From contig MGRG01000012.1 in NCBI GenBank assembly GCA_001798075.1, positions 266,441 through 330,440 of the forward strand: a DNA stretch of 64,000 nt, read 5' to 3'. Positions 30,370 through 39,001 of this stretch are shown in pieces. Numbering within the stretch: the first letter of the stretch is position 1; the number at the start of each line of letters is the position of its first letter. This DNA is from Deltaproteobacteria bacterium RIFCSPHIGHO2_01_FULL_43_49 (GTDB lineage: Bacteria; UBA10199; SPLOWO2-01-44-7). Position numbers and translations under genes: made by a program. The notes under the pieces are model-generated. The model saw only the letters and a list, made by a program, of their open reading frames with translations, ran no database searches and was not told where the DNA came from.

Positions 30370-30777
30370 ATGGATGAACAAGTTTTAGGAAATATTCCGG
30401 CGTTACCTCCGCATCAATATCCAACATGGGTTAAGTTGTTTGGCGTCGGTATTATTGTTGCCACTATATACCCCCTTATATTGTTACCGAAATATTTGGT
30501 TGCTGCAAAAAAAATGCGTGCCGCCGTAGTTGCATATAAAACTGGCGATTATGACCAATCAATTAAACTGTATCAGTCTGTTTTAGAAGTTATGCCAACT
30601 TCTAAAGCGGCACGTATCGGCGCAGTCGAAGCAATTTTTTCCAATGGTGACAAAGGGGATGATGAAGTTGGGCTGAATTTATTGAGAGGCAGGACTCTTG
30701 ATAAAAATGATTGGAGAAGGATTAAATGGGTTATGCCGGTCGAATATCAACAATACTTTGACGAAGTAAAACAATAA
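30370..30777 (+). CDS. small membrane-anchored TPR-like protein
   Basis: A 135-residue protein with one hydrophobic segment (about residues 23-42, VGIIVATIYPLILLP) followed by a helical stretch AYKTGDYDQSIKLYQSVLEVMPTS typical of a TPR motif (quoted in part). No family name can be given. It precedes the HExxH membrane protein gene by one base, so the pair is one operon placed directly after tRNA-Ser(GGA). No clear ribosome site precedes the ATG. Confidence 0.6.
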   Translation: MDEQVLGNIPALPPHQYPTWVKLFGVGIIVATIYPLILLPKYLVAAKKMRAAVVAYKTGDYDQSIKLYQSVLEVMPTSKAARIGAVEAIFSNGDKGDDEVGLNLLRGRTLDKNDWRRIKWVMPVEYQQYFDEVKQ

Positions 30778-30778
30778 T

Positions 30779-31312
30779 ATGTTTTTCGTACCAGGTTGGA
30801 TAATTGGATTAGCTACATTTCCAGGAGTGGTTGCCCACGAAATTGGACATCGGCTTTTTGCGGATTGGGCAAAGGTGCCTGTATATAAAGTTTGCTACTT
30901 CCAAGCCGGCAATCCCGCTGGCTATGTTATTCACGGCCCGATGAAAAGCCTTAAAAGTGCTTTCTTAATTTCGGTGGGGCCGCTCATTGTAAATACTTTG
31001 CTTTGTGCTGTGATTACTTTTCCGGCCGTGTTTCCTCTTTTTATTTTGGATGTCGAACAATACAGTTGGGTTTTTATTCTACTCTTTTGGGTTGGCTTCT
31101 CAATTGGCATGCACGCCTTTCCAAGCAATGAAGATATGAAAAATTTAGTGGATAATGTTAAGAGCGCAAAGCAAGGGGGTCTCCTTCTTCTCGTAGCGAA
31201 ATTTTTTGCCGGACTTTTGCGAGTGGCAAATGCGCTCCGAGTCATTTGGTTTGACGCAATTTACGCGTTTGGCATAATCATCTTATTGCCCCTTCTATTT
31301 GGATTTCTTTAA
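30779..31312 (+). CDS. integral membrane HExxH metalloprotease-like protein
   Basis: A 177-residue membrane protein with VVAHEIGHRLFAD near residue 20. HExxH, together with several transmembrane helices (about 5-20, 62-85, 92-112 and 155-177), resembles site-2/M50-like or DUF3267-type metalloproteins. A second metal ligand (the NPDG-type motif of S2P) is not obvious; PSNEDMKN near residue 120 is a candidate. It is coupled to the TPR-like gene upstream. The substrate is unknown. Confidence 0.65.
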   Translation: MFFVPGWIIGLATFPGVVAHEIGHRLFADWAKVPVYKVCYFQAGNPAGYVIHGPMKSLKSAFLISVGPLIVNTLLCAVITFPAVFPLFILDVEQYSWVFILLFWVGFSIGMHAFPSNEDMKNLVDNVKSAKQGGLLLLVAKFFAGLLRVANALRVIWFDAIYAFGIIILLPLLFGFL

Positions 31313-31522
31313 AAAAGAGCCGCCAAACACTTTTTTAGAGGTGCATTAATAACCCTTGCTATTTCAGAATGAATCCCATAGGGTCCCGCCAACTTTAGCG
31401 TTGTAGTAAGTAAGGTACGAAGGAATTTATTAATCGCAGTACCGGTGAGTATCACTCCCCAGAGGCATTTCGCCTCACCCTTCCGTTGCCCAAGCACTAC
31501 CGCACAAAATAAGGAGGACAGT

Positions 31523-31732
31523 ATGTCCAAACAAAAAGGAACCGTAAAATGGTTCAATGACAGCAAGGGGTATGGTTTTATCACCCCGACTGATGGTGGG
31601 AAGGATCTTTTCGTCCATCACACCAACATTTTGGGAGAAGGTTTCAAATCTCTCTCCGAAGGCCAGCAGGTTGAGTATATCTCTGCCATGGGCCCAAAGG
31701 GTGAGCATGCAACCGAAGTTGCCCCTGCCTAA
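31523..31732 (+). CDS. cspA: cold-shock-like RNA chaperone
   Basis: A 69-residue single cold-shock domain: [15 protein letters not shown] holds RNP1 (KGYGFI), and LFVHHTNI holds RNP2. AAGGAGG precedes ATG 31523. The 210-base region upstream (31313-31522) contains no gene and is the size of the structured leaders that give cold-controlled translation in this family. A strong terminator follows, so the gene is monocistronic. Confidence 0.95.
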   Translation: MSKQKGTVKWFNDSKGYGFITPTDGGKDLFVHHTNILGEGFKSLSEGQQVEYISAMGPKGEHATEVAPA

Positions 31733-31769
31733 AACTCGACTTTAAATTCATTTTGAATGTTGAGGAAGA

Positions 31770-31801
31770 CCGTCCTAGTGGCAACACTAGGGCGGTTTTT
31801 T
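31770..31801 (+). terminator. intrinsic terminator after cspA
   Basis: CCGTCCTAGTG-GCAA-CACTAGGGCGG followed by six T residues: an 11-bp stem with a tetraloop. It is directly followed by the convergent SDR gene. Confidence 0.93.
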
Positions 31802-31804
31802 GTT

Positions 31805-32788
31805 TCAAAAAAAGTGATTAGTTTGTGAAAGCCATTTTACTGTGTCGGCCAGTGTTTCTTCAGGGTTTCTGGCGGCAAAACCTAGTTCGCTTTTGGCGTA
31901 AAGAGAACGGATATTCCAAAATTTTGTTGCCATTTCTAAAAGAACAGGATCGGGAAGAAAAGAAAGAGGCAAAACATCCAAGGTTTTTGCCAATATCCGT
32001 GCCACGCTGCTTGGCAAGACAAGACTTGGACGTTTCACACCGGAGACCTTTTCAAGTATCTGGAAAAATTCTTTCAGGCTTAAAGTAGTGCCGCTGAAAT
32101 GATAAACGGGACGCACGCTAGCTAGTGACATGATTTTGACAAGGGCTTGGGTCACATCGCGCACATCAACAAAATGAATTCCTCCTCGAACCAGAAATGG
32201 AAATTTTCTTTTTAAGAATTTCATAACAATACCCGTAGAGCGCAAACGAATATCTCCAGGGCCAAGTAAAACCGGCGGGCGTACGATGACCAGTTCAACG
32301 CTTAATTCTTTGGCAAGCTTGATCGCTTGTTTTTCCGCTTTGATTTTTGAATCATAGTAAGGCCATGAAGAGACCTCTTTTTCACAGTAAGGTGAATTTT
32401 CATCGGCCCATTCTTCCGGTGAGCGAAAACAACCAACCGTTCCGGAGGTCGAAACAAAAATCAGGCGACAACGCTTGCTTGCCGCCAGGCGTACCATATT
32501 TAACGTTCCCTCGATATTTGTATGGTACATCTCTTCCGGGTTTTTACGACTATGTTGAACAATGGCGGCGAGGTGGAAAATTCCCTTCAAATCTTTGAGA
32601 CGTTCGTCATTTTTCCAAGGTTCGAGGTTCGTGACCGATCCTTCAATGGCCTCTGTTTCACTTTTCCAGCTTTGACGGTTGCGTACCAACGCAATGGGTG
32701 CAAAAGAGGTATTAGTGACCAGTCTCTTGAGTATGTGTTGTCCAAGAAAGCCGGTCGCTCCGGTGATAAGAATCGATTGTCTGTTCAT
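31805..32788 (-). CDS. NAD(P)-dependent epimerase/reductase (extended SDR)
   Basis: A 327-residue extended SDR: GATGFLGQH near the N-terminus binds NAD(P), VSTSGTVG holds the catalytic Ser/Thr, and YYDSKIKAE holds the Tyr-x3-Lys pair; it then resembles 3-beta-hydroxysteroid dehydrogenase-like enzymes. It is the third gene of the ether-lipid operon and overlaps the upstream fusion gene by 77 bases. A role in reducing the alkyl-dihydroxyacetone-phosphate product is a reasonable inference from context but not shown by sequence. Confidence 0.78.
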   Translation of the reverse strand: MNRQSILITGATGFLGQHILKRLVTNTSFAPIALVRNRQSWKSETEAIEGSVTNLEPWKNDERLKDLKGIFHLAAIVQHSRKNPEEMYHTNIEGTLNMVRLAASKRCRLIFVSTSGTVGCFRSPEEWADENSPYCEKEVSSWPYYDSKIKAEKQAIKLAKELSVELVIVRPPVLLGPGDIRLRSTGIVMKFLKRKFPFLVRGGIHFVDVRDVTQALVKIMSLASVRPVYHFSGTTLSLKEFFQILEKVSGVKRPSLVLPSSVARILAKTLDVLPLSFLPDPVLLEMATKFWNIRSLYAKSELGFAARNPEETLADTVKWLSQTNHFF

Positions 32789-35039
32789 AAGCGTTATCCC
32801 AGCCCATTGCTTCAAAAAGAACTTCACGAAGTTTTAAAAGTTTTGGATCATTTGAATCCGTCTCTTCAGAAAAGAAGTGCATCCAATGATAGCGCATCGT
32901 TTTTTCCACAACGGGATCGAGCGCTTCTTCCACTTCCAATTTGCTTTCCAAAACTTTTCCACCTCTGGCAACAATGGCGCCTTTAAGCCATTCCAAATCA
33001 AAACCTAAATGAGGATTCATTTTCAAAAAGCATTTTAAATGATGGGTTGTGGTGATCAAAGCCGTTTGCAACTGGGTAATGATTTGTTGGCTTAACGTAT
33101 AAACATCGACTTGGGGGGTTAAAAGGAGCGGCTTTCCGCAAGCGATATGAATGCGCCCCAGCGCCGTTTTGCCGCACAGTGTATCCCAAAGCCAGAAGGT
33201 GAGGTAGCGCAGTTGCATCTTTGGTTTCGGATTTCCTTTTAGCTCTCTCACAAAGGCCTCTTCTTCCGGAATACGGTCATAGCTGATGGCAACCGGCAGG
33301 ATGGCAAACTTTTGACCAGTACTTTGAAGGGTTTTCAGTAAGCCCCTTTTTGGTTTAAGCAATTTTCTGGAACGACTCCTTGTCCCCTCAATGAAAAATT
33401 CGAGCGTTTCGCCTTTTTCTACCAACATTTTGATTTTTTGGGTCAACTCAGGGTTGGCCTGTTTTAAACCGCGTTTGATAAAAAAAGCTTTTCCTTTTTT
33501 AAAAAGTTTTCCCAAAATTACGATGCGAGAGAATTCTTCTGCCGCTGCGATATGAGGAATGGCAATCCCAATCTCCGGGTGGCAAAAGAAAAGATAAGAG
33601 CAGAGGACGAAATCCATGTAGCTGCGGTGCGTGGGGACAATGACAAGCAGATGATCCTTGGGGGCTTGCGACAAGGCTTCTTCAAATGAGGCCCTGTCAA
33701 AGGTAATTTGGTCCAAGCATCTTTTTTGAATCTTGCGAAACAGAGAGGCGGCAATCCGCATACTCAAATTGGTCTCCGATTTTTTTAATACAGGGCGTTT
33801 GGGATTTAAAACAACTTCGGAATCGTCTCTTTTGAGCAAATATCGGTAGGCCCCACGGCAGACATTTTGAATATACTCTTTGGGTTCAAACAAAGGATGT
33901 TCAATGGGCTGAGAGGATTTAAAATCAAACGTGCTGTGAGTAAAATAGGGAAAGGCCTTGTTGAGGTAATTTAATTTACTGAGGAGTCGTTTGGCAAAAA
34001 AGCCATAGGGAATGCGATGGTGCTGCCAATCTTTGAGATGGAATTGGATATTTCTGGGACCTGCATATTTTATTCCCGGGGTTCGTTCTAATTTGTGGTT
34101 TGCAAAAAAATGGGTGATTTCTTCGATACATAAATCGATCCGACAACTTTTGTTTAAGCCTGCTACCGCATGGAGGATGGTTGGGGAGGGGTTGAATGCC
34201 GCATTAATAATTCTTGAGGTGACCTCATCGCAAGGAACCAAGTCTAAATACGATTTGGTATCGACATCCACAGATCTTAGAAACCCAAGTCCAATGGCGA
34301 TGACATATCCGGCAAAAGCCTTGGCCGAATCGATCCACCCGGGCAGGGGATGTTCCAGACAAGCTGCAATAATGCTGGGTCTCACAATGGTTAGCGGGAC
34401 GCTCCCCTTGTTTTCCAAAAGGAGGTGTTCGGCAATCGATTTGGTTAAAGTATAAGTGTTGGGGAGCCCTGCTTTTTGGCACCAATCGTCTGTCTTTGCT
34501 TTGCCATCCAAAATATTTTGATAAAGTGTTGCTGCAGATAAAGGGAGCTCGCTCAACTTTTCTTCAATTTTTCCACCATTTTTTTGGTAGGGAGTGACAT
34601 AGGCAGTCGAAACACTCACCATTTTTTTGAGTTTTACGCAATTTTTGGCGAAGTCCAAAACTTTCAGGGCCGTTGTGATATTGGCATGTGCTGCCTCTTT
34701 CAAAGGGAGGTCAAATTTGACCGAAGCTGCGCAGTGAATGATATGGGTGACATGCGTTGTCAGTTTTTTCCAAGTTTCTTGAGGGAGGTTTAAACAATCT
34801 TTCGCTAATTCCCCTTCGATGATTTCAACATCGTTGGCCCAATTTTTAGAAAATTTTGAAAAACAGGGGGAGAGGGCTACTTCTTTTTCAAAACGCGTTT
34901 GAGCGGAGTCTCTCTTTTTGTTTGGGCGAACCAGGCAATAAATTTTCTGGATCGAGAGTTCTTCTTTGCGACGCAGCAGCTCCGCAAGGACTACTTTTCC
35001 CAGAAAACCAGTTGCGCCGGTTAGAAAAATTTGACTCAT
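32712..35039 (-). CDS. fatty acyl-CoA reductase fused to GNPAT-like acyltransferase
   Basis: A 775-residue two-domain protein. Residues 1-300 form a fatty-acyl-CoA reductase-type SDR (FLTGATGFLGK; YTLTKSIAEH with the Tyr-x3-Lys pair; NAD_binding_4/male-sterility family), which reduces acyl-CoA to fatty alcohol. Residues about 440-680 form a glycerol/dihydroxyacetone-phosphate acyltransferase domain with the HRSYMDF (H-x4-D) motif, FFIEGTRSRSRKLL and LPVAISYDRIPEEE, closest in appearance to the GNPAT/GPAM branch. With the AGPS-like gene upstream (ATGA overlap) the protein would supply both substrates of ether-lipid synthesis. ATG 35039 is chosen because it starts the Rossmann fold. Confidence 0.85.
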   Translation of the reverse strand: MSQIFLTGATGFLGKVVLAELLRRKEELSIQKIYCLVRPNKKRDSAQTRFEKEVALSPCFSKFSKNWANDVEIIEGELAKDCLNLPQETWKKLTTHVTHIIHCAASVKFDLPLKEAAHANITTALKVLDFAKNCVKLKKMVSVSTAYVTPYQKNGGKIEEKLSELPLSAATLYQNILDGKAKTDDWCQKAGLPNTYTLTKSIAEHLLLENKGSVPLTIVRPSIIAACLEHPLPGWIDSAKAFAGYVIAIGLGFLRSVDVDTKSYLDLVPCDEVTSRIINAAFNPSPTILHAVAGLNKSCRIDLCIEEITHFFANHKLERTPGIKYAGPRNIQFHLKDWQHHRIPYGFFAKRLLSKLNYLNKAFPYFTHSTFDFKSSQPIEHPLFEPKEYIQNVCRGAYRYLLKRDDSEVVLNPKRPVLKKSETNLSMRIAASLFRKIQKRCLDQITFDRASFEEALSQAPKDHLLVIVPTHRSYMDFVLCSYLFFCHPEIGIAIPHIAAAEEFSRIVILGKLFKKGKAFFIKRGLKQANPELTQKIKMLVEKGETLEFFIEGTRSRSRKLLKPKRGLLKTLQSTGQKFAILPVAISYDRIPEEEAFVRELKGNPKPKMQLRYLTFWLWDTLCGKTALGRIHIACGKPLLLTPQVDVYTLSQQIITQLQTALITTTHHLKCFLKMNPHLGFDLEWLKGAIVARGGKVLESKLEVEEALDPVVEKTMRYHWMHFFSEETDSNDPKLLKLREVLFEAMGWDNAYEQTIDSYHRSDRLSWTTHTQETGH

Positions 35040-36769
35040 GAACCTCCCAAAAGCTGATTGCCGCATCCAAAAATATTGTTGGGATCGATTGTCTCTTTTG
35101 CCTTTCGAATCCAGTCCAGACTGGCTTCAGACTTAATCGTCGGCAAAAAATCTTGTCTTAATTTTCCCACCCCATGATGATGGGAAAGGGAGCCACCTTG
35201 GCGCAAAATCTCTTCGCGCGCGGCATGCTCAATTTCAGCAAAAGCTTGCATCGGGTTTGAAACACCCTTGAAGTAAAATCCAAAATAAAAATAGACACAG
35301 ACCCCTGTTTCATAAACTTGTGTCACACGACAACTGATAAAAGGTTTGCCAGGAAGATTGCGCTTTTGATGTTCTTCAAGCACACGTTGTTTGGTCTTTG
35401 CACATAGTTGTAAAAGTTTGCTCCAGAGGACGGAGGTTTCAAATGATTCGGCAAGAATATAGTGTTTCAAGATAAAATCCCGAATGTAGGCAATACTGAA
35501 GGTGAGTTGATAGCCCCGTTTGCCATTTTCGGCTCCCGCTTTCAAACCGTTGTGTTTTTTGGCGATTCGGTAGACAACTTTTTCTTGGGAAGCGACCTCT
35601 TCTTTTTTCCCCTCAAAGACCAGTGTGCAGGCAACCATTTTTTTGGGATCAAAACCTTTCAACTTTGTCACAAAAAATTTCTCTAGCTGACTTTTGGCCA
35701 CTTTGAAACCTTTCGGCTTGTTTTTGAGAGCCAGGCTGAATTGAAATTGGGGATTATCTACCAACCGGACACTCGCAGGCGGTTTTGTCTCTTGCATCAG
35801 CTCATAGAGAAAGGAGACTCCCTTTTCAAAATCGGGAAAAACAATGGAGCCGTAGCGCTGCACTTCCGGAAGGGGAAAAATTTTAACAACGGCTGAGGTG
35901 ATGATTCCCAGACTTCCCTCAGAGCCGAAGAACAGACGTTTAGGATCGATCCCAACCGACTCCCTGGGGGCGACGGCAGTGCGTGTCAATTTGCCGGCGG
36001 GTGTTACTGCCCGCATATCCAAAACAAGGTCTTCAATGTTGCCATATTTGTTTTTTTTCATGCCGCTGGCATTCGTGGCAATCCAACCCCCCAGCGTTGA
36101 AAATTCGACACTGTCCGGTTCATGGCCCATGGTGAAACCCTGTTTTTTAAGTTCTTCCATAATGTCTCTGCCTACCGCTCCCGCCTCAATGCAAGCCATG
36201 TGATTGACTTTGTCTATCCACAAAATTTTGTTCATTTTTTTCATGTCAACGGAGACAATCATCCGATTTTCATTCTCGGGGCAACGCAGGGCTTCGGTGA
36301 CACACGTTCCGCCACCAAAAGGGATCAGACAGACATTGTGGCGTAAGGCAGCTTCTACCAACAAGATCACCTCTTCTTCTTTGGATGGAAAAACAACGAC
36401 ATCGGGAATTCTTTTGAGCCCACCATTTTTGATCGCATACATGTCGTAGAGTGTGTGGCCATGACCATGGCGAAGGCGGAAGTTGGCATCAAAAGAAATT
36501 TGATCCTGTTGCAAGGCAGTCTGCAAATCATCAACAAACTTCTGGTTGATGATAGGCTCCGGCAAGCAAGGAGGATAAGAAAGGGGGGTCGTTTCAAAAG
36601 GGTTCAAATCAATTCCCATCACATCACGAACCCAGGGAAAAAGGTTGGGGAGTTCCTGGCCGCTCAGTTCATAGCGTGTGCCGGAGAGTTCCACATGTCC
36701 TTTTGGGTTAATGCGAAAGGAGGTATCCTTAAAACCCCAGACATCGAGACTTTCTTCATTATTTGTCAT
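35036..36769 (-). CDS. alkyldihydroxyacetone-phosphate synthase (AGPS-like)
   Basis: A 577-residue FAD enzyme that swaps the acyl chain of acyl-DHAP for a fatty alcohol, forming the ether bond. It has the FAD-binding IPFGGGTCVTEAL, GHEPDSVEFSTLGGW, NASGMKKNKYGNIEDLVL, the catalytic SLSHHHGVGK near the C-terminus and the ending ETIDPNNIFG, matching eukaryotic AGPS closely and going beyond generic FAD-linked oxidases. The normal length of the catalytic part is kept; no peroxisomal signal is expected. It is first in the operon with the FAR-acyltransferase fusion and the SDR. Confidence 0.9.
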   Translation of the reverse strand: MTNNEESLDVWGFKDTSFRINPKGHVELSGTRYELSGQELPNLFPWVRDVMGIDLNPFETTPLSYPPCLPEPIINQKFVDDLQTALQQDQISFDANFRLRHGHGHTLYDMYAIKNGGLKRIPDVVVFPSKEEEVILLVEAALRHNVCLIPFGGGTCVTEALRCPENENRMIVSVDMKKMNKILWIDKVNHMACIEAGAVGRDIMEELKKQGFTMGHEPDSVEFSTLGGWIATNASGMKKNKYGNIEDLVLDMRAVTPAGKLTRTAVAPRESVGIDPKRLFFGSEGSLGIITSAVVKIFPLPEVQRYGSIVFPDFEKGVSFLYELMQETKPPASVRLVDNPQFQFSLALKNKPKGFKVAKSQLEKFFVTKLKGFDPKKMVACTLVFEGKKEEVASQEKVVYRIAKKHNGLKAGAENGKRGYQLTFSIAYIRDFILKHYILAESFETSVLWSKLLQLCAKTKQRVLEEHQKRNLPGKPFISCRVTQVYETGVCVYFYFGFYFKGVSNPMQAFAEIEHAAREEILRQGGSLSHHHGVGKLRQDFLPTIKSEASLDWIRKAKETIDPNNIFGCGNQLLGGS

Positions 36770-36829
36770 CGTCGTTTAGCCTTGTAGCAAATGACAATTT
36801 TTAGTAAAGCCTGAATCAAAGGAGGCCTT

Positions 36830-37168
36830 ATGCGTCACATTATTTTTGCTGTTATCGCGTTAGGTTTAAGTATTGGGGTCTTTAGTTGTCGCCCAAAACA
36901 GGCGACTGCCCCGCAGGCACCGGCTACAGAGACTGCCCCAGCTCCTGAGTCTCAGCCTCAAGGCTCTACACAAGATAAGTATATTGCAGCCATGAGTGAA
37001 GTCGGTTGCTCAAATATTATTGATGAGACCAGCTCACAGGCGCAGTCGATCTACCAGAAGCATGGGATTAGCTACGACGACATCAAGCAATTCCGGATGA
37101 GCTCTGATGTGGCAACAATGCAAACCATCGCTGGTGAGATTGCCAAACGCGTGGCAGCTTGTCATTAA
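36830..37168 (+). CDS. small putative lipoprotein
   Basis: A 112-residue protein: signal sequence FAVIALGLSIGVFSC (lipobox FSC, slightly irregular), a proline/alanine-rich linker, and a small helical domain with two more cysteines (VGCSNI and the C-terminal AACH). AAGGAGG precedes the ATG. The family is not recognised. It lies divergently from the ether-lipid operon. Confidence 0.65.
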   Translation: MRHIIFAVIALGLSIGVFSCRPKQATAPQAPATETAPAPESQPQGSTQDKYIAAMSEVGCSNIIDETSSQAQSIYQKHGISYDDIKQFRMSSDVATMQTIAGEIAKRVAACH

Positions 37169-37227
37169 AAACCTCATAGTTGATCTCATTTGGTTTTTCG
37201 TGTATTGTCCCCAAAAAGGGGGATTCT

Positions 37228-37923
37228 ATGCAAATTCAATTTATGTCTTGGCGGGATGCCATTTTGTCCGCGCTTCAGGGGATCTGGATGAAGATTCTCG
37301 GTAAGCTGCCGGATGTTTTCGCAGCGGTTGTAGTCCTCTTCGTCGGTCTGTTTCTGGCTGGACTGCTCGGGAGGCTCGTTCGTCGGATGGTGGAATTCAC
37401 CAGGCTCGACACCTTTCTCCAAGAAACGGTAGGGCTTGGAAAGCTTAAACAACGTGGTTTGGAGATTCACGCAGCAGCTCTCATCGCGTGGTTCGTGAAG
37501 TGGTTTTTCATCATTGTCACCTTTATCGCTGTGGCCGACATTCTCAAATGGGGTCAGCTCACCAGTTTTTTTGAGCAGGTGGCCCTCTATATCCCAAACG
37601 TCATCATTACTGTCCTAATCCTTTTAGCCGGTTTTATTTTAGGTGGGGGATTGCAGGAACTCGTGGTCAAATCGGTTAAGGCCTCTACCCTACCAGCATC
37701 CTCTGCAGGAGTGATCGGTACGGCTGCCAGGTGGGCGGTGATCGGCTTTTCGATCATGGCATCGCTTACCCAATTAGGAATTGCTGCGGATCTCATTAAG
37801 ATACTTTTTACAGGATTCGTTGGGATGCTGGCAGTTGCCGGCGGGCTTGCCTTTGGGTTGGGTGGACAAAGTCAGGCGGGTCAGTGGCTGGATAAGGTTC
37901 GCAAAGAAATAAAACATCAATAA
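37228..37923 (+). CDS. membrane protein with conserved TM_helix repeats, MscS-related
   Basis: A 231-residue protein with several hydrophobic segments and two copies of the PF05552-like conserved TM helix (LPDVFAAVVVLFVGLFLAGLLGRLV and YIPNVIITVLILLAGFILGGGL, shown in part here), a feature of small mechanosensitive-channel-related proteins. The C-terminal GLAFGLGGQSQAGQWLDK resembles the start of the MscS pore-adjacent segment. ATG 37228 has AAAGGGGG upstream. It may be a truncated or minimal channel. Confidence 0.72.
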   Translation: MQIQFMSWRDAILSALQGIWMKILGKLPDVFAAVVVLFVGLFLAGLLGRLVRRMVEFTRLDTFLQETVGLGKLKQRGLEIHAAALIAWFVKWFFIIVTFIAVADILKWGQLTSFFEQVALYIPNVIITVLILLAGFILGGGLQELVVKSVKASTLPASSAGVIGTAARWAVIGFSIMASLTQLGIAADLIKILFTGFVGMLAVAGGLAFGLGGQSQAGQWLDKVRKEIKHQ

Positions 37924-37929
37924 AGGGTT

Positions 37930-38391
37930 TTATTTCGGCGTAATCTTGAATTTTCCGAAGGCAATGCCTAAGTTCCAGCCTTTGCCCATTCCTGCAAGGG
38001 TTAAGGCTACATCGCCTTTCCACATCGCCTGGGCTGCTGCCGAACCTGAGACACCGGCATGGGCCTCTGAGGTAGCATAACCTCCAAAAAGTTCTTCCAT
38101 ATTCTCAACTTTTGTAAAACTCCCCTTGCCATTCACAATTTTACTCTTGCCGAATGTGATTCCACCTCCATGGGCCCTAATTTTGACATCCGATTTTTGT
38201 CCATTGTCACAGGTAATGGTTCCTGTCCCTTTGCCTGATTTATAAAAGGCAGACCAGCTCTTCAGGCTGAATTGGAGGTGGCATTTTGTCTTTCCTTTCT
38301 CCGTCTCTTCTTTTTTGGCAAGTAAAGGTGAGGATAAGAGAATTCCACTGAACACAATAAAGATGCCTATCTTTAAATGATTGGATTTCAT
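37930..38391 (-). CDS. secreted protein of unknown family
   Basis: A 153-residue protein with a clear signal peptide (IGIFIVFSGILLSSPLLA-K). The mature part has a single pair of cysteines (KCHLQFS, TITCDNG) and a glycine-rich C-terminal half. I do not recognise it; some resemblance to secreted lipid-associated beta-proteins is only an impression. GGAGGGG precedes the ATG. It converges on the TM_helix gene with a 6-base gap. Confidence 0.65.
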   Translation of the reverse strand: MKSNHLKIGIFIVFSGILLSSPLLAKKEETEKGKTKCHLQFSLKSWSAFYKSGKGTGTITCDNGQKSDVKIRAHGGGITFGKSKIVNGKGSFTKVENMEELFGGYATSEAHAGVSGSAAAQAMWKGDVALTLAGMGKGWNLGIAFGKFKITPK

Positions 38392-38540
38392 GGGCCCCTC
38401 CTTAATTGTTTTGTATTTTACAGATTAACTGGTTATGATTCAATGAGAAAAGTATTGATGGAGAGGTGGCCGAGTGGCTGAAGGCGTCGGTCTCGTCCCG
38501 AAACGACACATTTTTTTCCACTTCTTTTCGCTTGACCAGC

Positions 38541-38628
38541 GGAAGGGTGGCCGAGGTGGTTGAAGGCGTCGGTCTCGAAAACCGATATACCCTTACGGGT
38601 ATCGAGAGTTCGAATCTCTCCCCTTCCG
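38541..38628 (+). tRNA. tRNA-Ser(CGA)
   Basis: Class II tRNA: acceptor GGAAGGG/CCCTTCC, D-arm GCCGAGGTGG-TTGAAGGC, anticodon stem TCGGT/ACCGA with loop CTCGAAA (anticodon CGA), variable arm TACCC-TTAC-GGGTA, T-arm GAGAG-TTCGAAT-CTCTC. CCA is not encoded (CTG follows the discriminator G). It lies inside the insertion that splits another tRNA-Ser, to which it is very similar. Confidence 0.96.
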
Positions 38629-38674
38629 CTGGTCTTGATTGACAAGGATTATTGGGAAAAAAATTGTTAGTCGT

Positions 38675-38782
38675 TTCGAGGATCTCCCGATCTGGCACAT
38701 TTTTGTAAAAAATGATTTCGCCGGATCGAAGATCCTCGAAGTTGCCAGTCAAAATTCTTAAAAGAATTTTGACGCAACTTCG
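38675..38782. repeat. two adjacent palindromes in the tRNA region
   Basis: First TTCGAGGATCT...AGATCCTCGAA (about 38677-38740), then CGAAGTTGC...GTCAAAATTCTT-AA-AAGAATTTTGAC-GCAACTTCG (38737-38782), a stem of about 21 bp. They lie in the insert that breaks the tRNA-Ser. No gene is seen in 38629-38833. Confidence 0.75.
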
Positions 38783-38885
38783 GGACTCGACGCCGCAAAT
38801 GATTTTTCGCCAAGGGCGGGATACGGACGTCGGGAAAAACCGTTATACCCTTACGGGTATCGTGAGTTCTGACCGAGCGCGGGTA

Positions 38886-38915
38886 CCCCTGAGCGAACGA
38901 AGTGAGTCGAAGGGG
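38886..38915. repeat. dispersed GAGTCGAAGGGG-type repeat in the tRNA T-loop insert
   Basis: CCCCTGAGCG...GTGAGTCGAAGGGG forms a small hairpin and matches the widespread environmental repeat family also seen at 14354 and 60171. Confidence 0.65.
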
Positions 38916-39001
38916 TGCGCGAGGAAATCCCGTAGCGCGAAAAGCGCGGAGGGGACATCTCTCCCTCTCCGCCAAATTTTTATTTTGTTTCAAAAAGTTG
39001 C

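Larger units (their letters stand above)
38460..38973 (+). pseudogene. interrupted tRNA-Ser with two insertions
   Basis: A 5' half (38460-38494: acceptor GGAGAGG, D-arm and TCGGTCTCG of the anticodon arm) and a 3' half (AAAACCG, variable arm TACCC-TTAC-GGGTA, GTGAGTTC, then ATCTCTC-CCTCTCC-GCCA ending at 38973) belong to one serine tRNA. About 340 bases are inserted in the anticodon loop and about 87 in the T-loop. The acceptor halves still pair fully, but the anticodon and T stems each have one mismatch. The first insert holds a complete second tRNA-Ser. No intron signature was found, so loss of function is assumed. Confidence 0.7.

Noticed and set aside
36845..36880. GTTATCGCGTTAGG as a reverse-strand copy of the shared motif
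   Set aside because: The distal AAGTTGC element is absent at the required spacing and the site is inside a coding region.
38401..38752. Open frames across the tRNA-Ser region that look like short proteins
   Set aside because: They are translations of tRNA and palindrome DNA (for example RFELSIPVRVYR-type text) with no ribosome site; the RNA reading explains the sequence.
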